Origin: an uncultured Mailhella sp.
Lineage (GTDB): Bacteria > Desulfobacterota > Desulfovibrionia > Desulfovibrionales > Desulfovibrionaceae
Reading direction: 5' to 3'
Length of the DNA: 6,822 nt
Assembly: GCA_944324625.1 (NCBI GenBank)
Contig: CALUWZ010000094.1
Coordinates: 1 to 6,822 of the forward strand
Each line of letters begins with the position of its first letter. Positions within the stretch are counted from its first letter, which is position 1. The translations under genes were made by a program, and so were the position numbers. Under the pieces are notes generated by a model, which was not told the DNA's origin, did not search any database, and was given only the letters and a program-made list of their open reading frames with translations. Shown in pieces: positions 4,232 to 6,822 of this stretch.

Positions 4232-6487
4232 CTAAACTCGTACAATGTCCACAAACTGGTCATGGAGCGCCACGCCGGGAGCCCCTGTTTTCATTGCCCC
4301 CATATCAGCCGCGCAGTCATCAACCACATTCTGAACATTGAACGTTAATTTTCTGAACCATGCTTCATACATAACAGCACAGTCTTTCAAAACATTGTCC
4401 GTCAGCTTGGCACGAACGACCACTTCGCCGATTTTATTGAAAACCCTAACTGTATCAAGGTCTTTAATACCCTTTTCTTTGGCTGCTTCGGGATGAATAT
4501 AAACAAAAGGTTCAGGATAAAAATTTTCCATCCAGTCAATATTCACGAACTGGGAATGCAGGGCAAACTGCACATGGGGCGTAAGCAGCTTGAACGGAGC
4601 GTCAGGCTTGCGCACTTCAACGTATTTGGGCAGAGCATTAAAACCGTTTTGTTCACAAAGTTCGGACTTAAATTCATATTTTTTGGAAGGAGTCATAAAT
4701 TCCCGCGTATTCCATGACGCAGAAGAAGGCAGCTTGGCTTTGCGCGGACCGTTGCGCAAATCTTCCCAACTGTTTATTCCGAAAAGGTCATAAATACCCT
4801 GATTGAATTCCTTAATCATCCATTCCTTGGCATCAATCTCCTGCGGGAACGTGCAGGACCCCGGTTCTTTTGCGTTCATGGCTTTGGAGAGCAATGCCGC
4901 AATTTCAATATTGCATTTTGCCTCATGCATGGGCTTCACGGCCTGTTCGTTCAGGGAAAGCCAGTAATGCCAATAGGAAGCGTTCACAGTCCATTCCTCA
5001 AACAGGGTGGTGACGGGAAGAACAATATCGGAATGGCGTACGGTTTCCGTAAAGAACTGTTCCACGGACACCACAAATTCCAGTTTGTCGAATGCCTTTT
5101 CCAGTTTGTTTCTGTCAAAGTCCTGAGCAAAAGGATTTTTACAGGAAATCCACAGCATTTTCAGTTCAGGGTCTTTGGAATCCAAAATTTCCTGCGCTGT
5201 TTTGTTAATATTGTATGCTCTGTCGCTGTACGCAGCAGTGCTTTCCCCGGCAAAGTCAAACTCCCCTTTCGGCCCTGTTGCGCCGACAAATCCTACTGAA
5301 CCTTCCGGCTGTTTCTGAATCATGGCGTGATAATTGAATCCCCATGTACGCAAATGGCCGTATCTGGCACCGCCGCCTTCCACGCCGATATTGCCGCTCA
5401 TGGCAACAAATGCATCAATGGCACGGACCATAGCTCCGCCGTTGGTATGGCGCTGCATGCCGTATCCAATCCACACGGCGGCAGGTTTTGCCTTGGCAAA
5501 TTCTTCAGTCAGAGCTTTAATGTTTTCGGCGGGAATACCGCATATCTCTGAAGCCCATTCCACCGTGATGTTTTCTCTCAGATAATCTGCAAACTCTTCA
5601 AAACCCACTGCATGATTGGTCACAAAATCATTGTCCACAAGACCCAAATCCAGCAGATGACGGGCCATGCCGAGGGCCAGAGCGCCGTCAGTGCCTATTT
5701 TGATCTGCCAGTATTCATCGGCTTTTGCCGCAGTCTGAGTCAAAATCGGGTCAATAACCACCACTTTTGCTCCGCGGCTTTTGGCCTCATAAATATATTT
5801 CATGGTGTGCATGGAACACCATGCAGGATTGGCTCCCCAAATTATTATGTATTTTGCCTTTACCATGTCTTCAGGGTCATTGCACCACATATCGCCCAAA
5901 TCATAGTTTTGGGCATCAATGCCTGCAGGCCAGCAGGGCGTGCCCACAAAGCGCGTCGTATACCCGAGGGAAGACATCATTCCTTCCACCCCGTAATTGG
6001 TAATGCCGAAATTGCCTGAATATTTTGTCAGGCCAAGGCCGAGCAGACTTCCGTCACGTTTTTTGATATCCAAAATCTTATCGGAAATAATGTCCATAGC
6101 CTCTTCCCAAGAAATGCGCCGCCAGTTCCCGGAACCGCGCTTGTCTTGGATCATGGGGTATTTTACACGGTCAGGACTGTATAAGCGACGCGGATAAGTA
6201 TACCCTTTGACGCACAGCGCACCTTTGGTAAAAGTTGATTCCGGCGCACCTTCCACAAACTGCACCACACCGTCTTTTACATAGGTTTTAATACTGCATG
6301 TATCATAGCAGTTGCGGGGACAGGCATTCCTGAATATCTGATAGGCATCAGGGTCAAAAGTGCCCGCCTGTGCTTTTTGAGGCACAAGCAGTCCTGACGG
6401 CAGTCCGCCTATTGTTCCTGCCACACCTGCAGACAACAGGCCCTTCAAAAAGCCGCGGCGACTAGAAACAGGTTCCAACTTTTTCAT
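4232..6487 (-). CDS. Tat-exported molybdopterin oxidoreductase catalytic subunit, DMSO reductase superfamily
   Basis: The 751-residue protein starts with a Tat signal, SRRGFLK (residues 9-15), a hydrophobic core and an Ala-Gln-Ala cleavage site near 41. An N-terminal [4Fe-4S] motif follows: Cys56, 60, 64 and 92 (C-x3-C-x3-C-x27-C). The molybdopterin domain continues with KYIIIWGANPAWC (212-224) and VVVIDP (242-247), and a C-terminal cofactor-binding domain begins at about 630. In GTPCWPAG (182-189), Cys185 stands 33 residues before the Gly of IIIWGANP. This is very close to the spacing of the metal-ligand Cys in NapA and selenocysteine in FdhF, so Cys185 is the likely Mo (or W) ligand. E. coli DmsA has serine there. 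The subunit sits with DmsB- and DmsC-like genes and a TorD-like chaperone. Plausible roles include reduction of a sulfur oxyanion, polysulfide, arsenate, S-oxide or organic substrate; the substrate cannot be read from the sequence. AAAGGAG precedes the ATG. Confidence 0.92.
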   Translation of the reverse strand: MKKLEPVSSRRGFLKGLLSAGVAGTIGGLPSGLLVPQKAQAGTFDPDAYQIFRNACPRNCYDTCSIKTYVKDGVVQFVEGAPESTFTKGALCVKGYTYPRRLYSPDRVKYPMIQDKRGSGNWRRISWEEAMDIISDKILDIKKRDGSLLGLGLTKYSGNFGITNYGVEGMMSSLGYTTRFVGTPCWPAGIDAQNYDLGDMWCNDPEDMVKAKYIIIWGANPAWCSMHTMKYIYEAKSRGAKVVVIDPILTQTAAKADEYWQIKIGTDGALALGMARHLLDLGLVDNDFVTNHAVGFEEFADYLRENITVEWASEICGIPAENIKALTEEFAKAKPAAVWIGYGMQRHTNGGAMVRAIDAFVAMSGNIGVEGGGARYGHLRTWGFNYHAMIQKQPEGSVGFVGATGPKGEFDFAGESTAAYSDRAYNINKTAQEILDSKDPELKMLWISCKNPFAQDFDRNKLEKAFDKLEFVVSVEQFFTETVRHSDIVLPVTTLFEEWTVNASYWHYWLSLNEQAVKPMHEAKCNIEIAALLSKAMNAKEPGSCTFPQEIDAKEWMIKEFNQGIYDLFGINSWEDLRNGPRKAKLPSSASWNTREFMTPSKKYEFKSELCEQNGFNALPKYVEVRKPDAPFKLLTPHVQFALHSQFVNIDWMENFYPEPFVYIHPEAAKEKGIKDLDTVRVFNKIGEVVVRAKLTDNVLKDCAVMYEAWFRKLTFNVQNVVDDCAADMGAMKTGAPGVALHDQFVDIVRV

Positions 6488-6822
6488 ATATACTCCTTTG
6501 CAGGCTATTTCTTAACCATTCTTCCAAGGCGGTCAAAATCAAATTTATTTCCGCAGAATCCGAAGCCTGACGGGCTTTTTTCAGAAAAGACGGCAGCCAT
6601 TTGCCTATATGCTCTTCTGTCAGCCAATGCAAGGCTTCCAAAATCTGTTCTCTTGTTCCGCTGTTTTTTTCATTTTTCAGGCACAAAACCAAAATAAGCC
6701 ATGCCTCAAGCTCATAGGCCAGAAAATCAACAGGCTCGCCTCCATAGGGAACGGCAAGTTTCAGACTGCGGAACAAATCCCTGACTTCCAAGGTAGATTT
6801 TCCCATTAATAGCGGTTCTTCG
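6462..6822 (-). CDS. TorD/DmsD-family maturation chaperone, 5' end beyond window
   Basis: The frame is open to the right edge, giving 119 visible C-terminal residues. It reads EEPLLMGKSTLEVRDLFRS, a good match to the TorD family's stretch before the sixth helix. This is followed by GGEPVDFLAYELEAW, a variant of the conserved EPxDH-containing motif in which the His is Phe, and a terminal EHIGKWLPSFL segment. The ATG at 6806 is therefore an internal methionine, not the start. Members of this family bind the Tat signal peptide and the apoenzyme of a molybdoenzyme encoded next door until cofactor is loaded. The stop TAG (6464-6462) lies inside the catalytic gene, a 26-nt overlap that points to coupled translation and a dedicated partner. 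Confidence 0.85.
   Translation of the reverse strand, partial: EEPLLMGKSTLEVRDLFRSLKLAVPYGGEPVDFLAYELEAWLILVLCLKNEKNSGTREQILEALHWLTEEHIGKWLPSFLKKARQASDSAEINLILTALEEWLRNSLQRSIYEKVGTCF

Noticed and set aside
5801..5823. Perfect 8-bp inverted repeat CATGGTGT/ACACCATG
   Set aside because: It is inside the conserved catalytic coding region, encodes ordinary residues around WCSMHTMK, and has no U-tract or regulatory context.
6804..6806. ATG as the start of the TorD-like gene
   Set aside because: The frame remains open to the window edge and the upstream residues EEPLL continue the family motif, so the gene is truncated by the window.

Overview
The window reads as a piece of chromosome from an anaerobically respiring bacterium and is devoted to molybdenum. 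It holds a molybdate uptake operon and a membrane-anchored, Tat-exported molybdopterin oxidoreductase operon that would use the metal. Codon and base composition are moderate in GC with AT-rich intergenic DNA. The FmdE-family gene, the multi-cluster DmsABC-like enzyme and an RNA leader resembling the molybdenum cofactor (Moco) family would fit a member of the Desulfovibrio group. That taxonomic guess is an inference from gene content, not shown by a marker gene.

Layout. Positions 1-332 (minus) carry the 5' part of an FmdE-family gene that runs off the left edge. Positions 333-638 form a divergent intergenic region. On the plus strand it has a plausible sigma-70 promoter (424-451), then about 120 nt whose sequence landmarks and pairings resemble the Moco/Tuco riboswitch family (458-579). 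A strand at 588-600 can pair with the modA start codon. Positions 639-2812 (plus) are modA-modB-modC, a complete molybdate ABC transporter in a tight operon. A symmetrical bidirectional terminator (2829-2860) separates this from the convergent operon. Positions 6822-2893 (minus, transcribed right to left) are a torD/dmsD-like chaperone (5' end outside the window), a Tat-exported molybdopterin catalytic subunit, a four-cluster ferredoxin subunit and a DmsC-type membrane anchor.

How the parts fit. ModA binds molybdate outside the inner membrane, and ModB and ModC import it for cofactor synthesis. The TorD-like chaperone would hold the oxidoreductase apoprotein until cofactor is inserted. The folded enzyme is then exported by Tat together with its ferredoxin partner and anchored by the DmsC-like subunit, so electrons pass from quinol through four iron-sulfur clusters to the Mo or W site. 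The catalytic subunit has a cysteine (Cys185) where DMSO reductases carry a serine Mo ligand, so the substrate is probably not assured to be DMSO despite the DmsABC-like architecture.

Most interesting point. ModC lacks the C-terminal molybdate-binding domain of its best-known relatives, and I see no ModE-type operator. The mod operon instead appears to have an RNA leader, which would control uptake by sensing the finished cofactor rather than molybdate. The riboswitch call rests on matching landmarks and pairing by eye and needs a covariance-model search.
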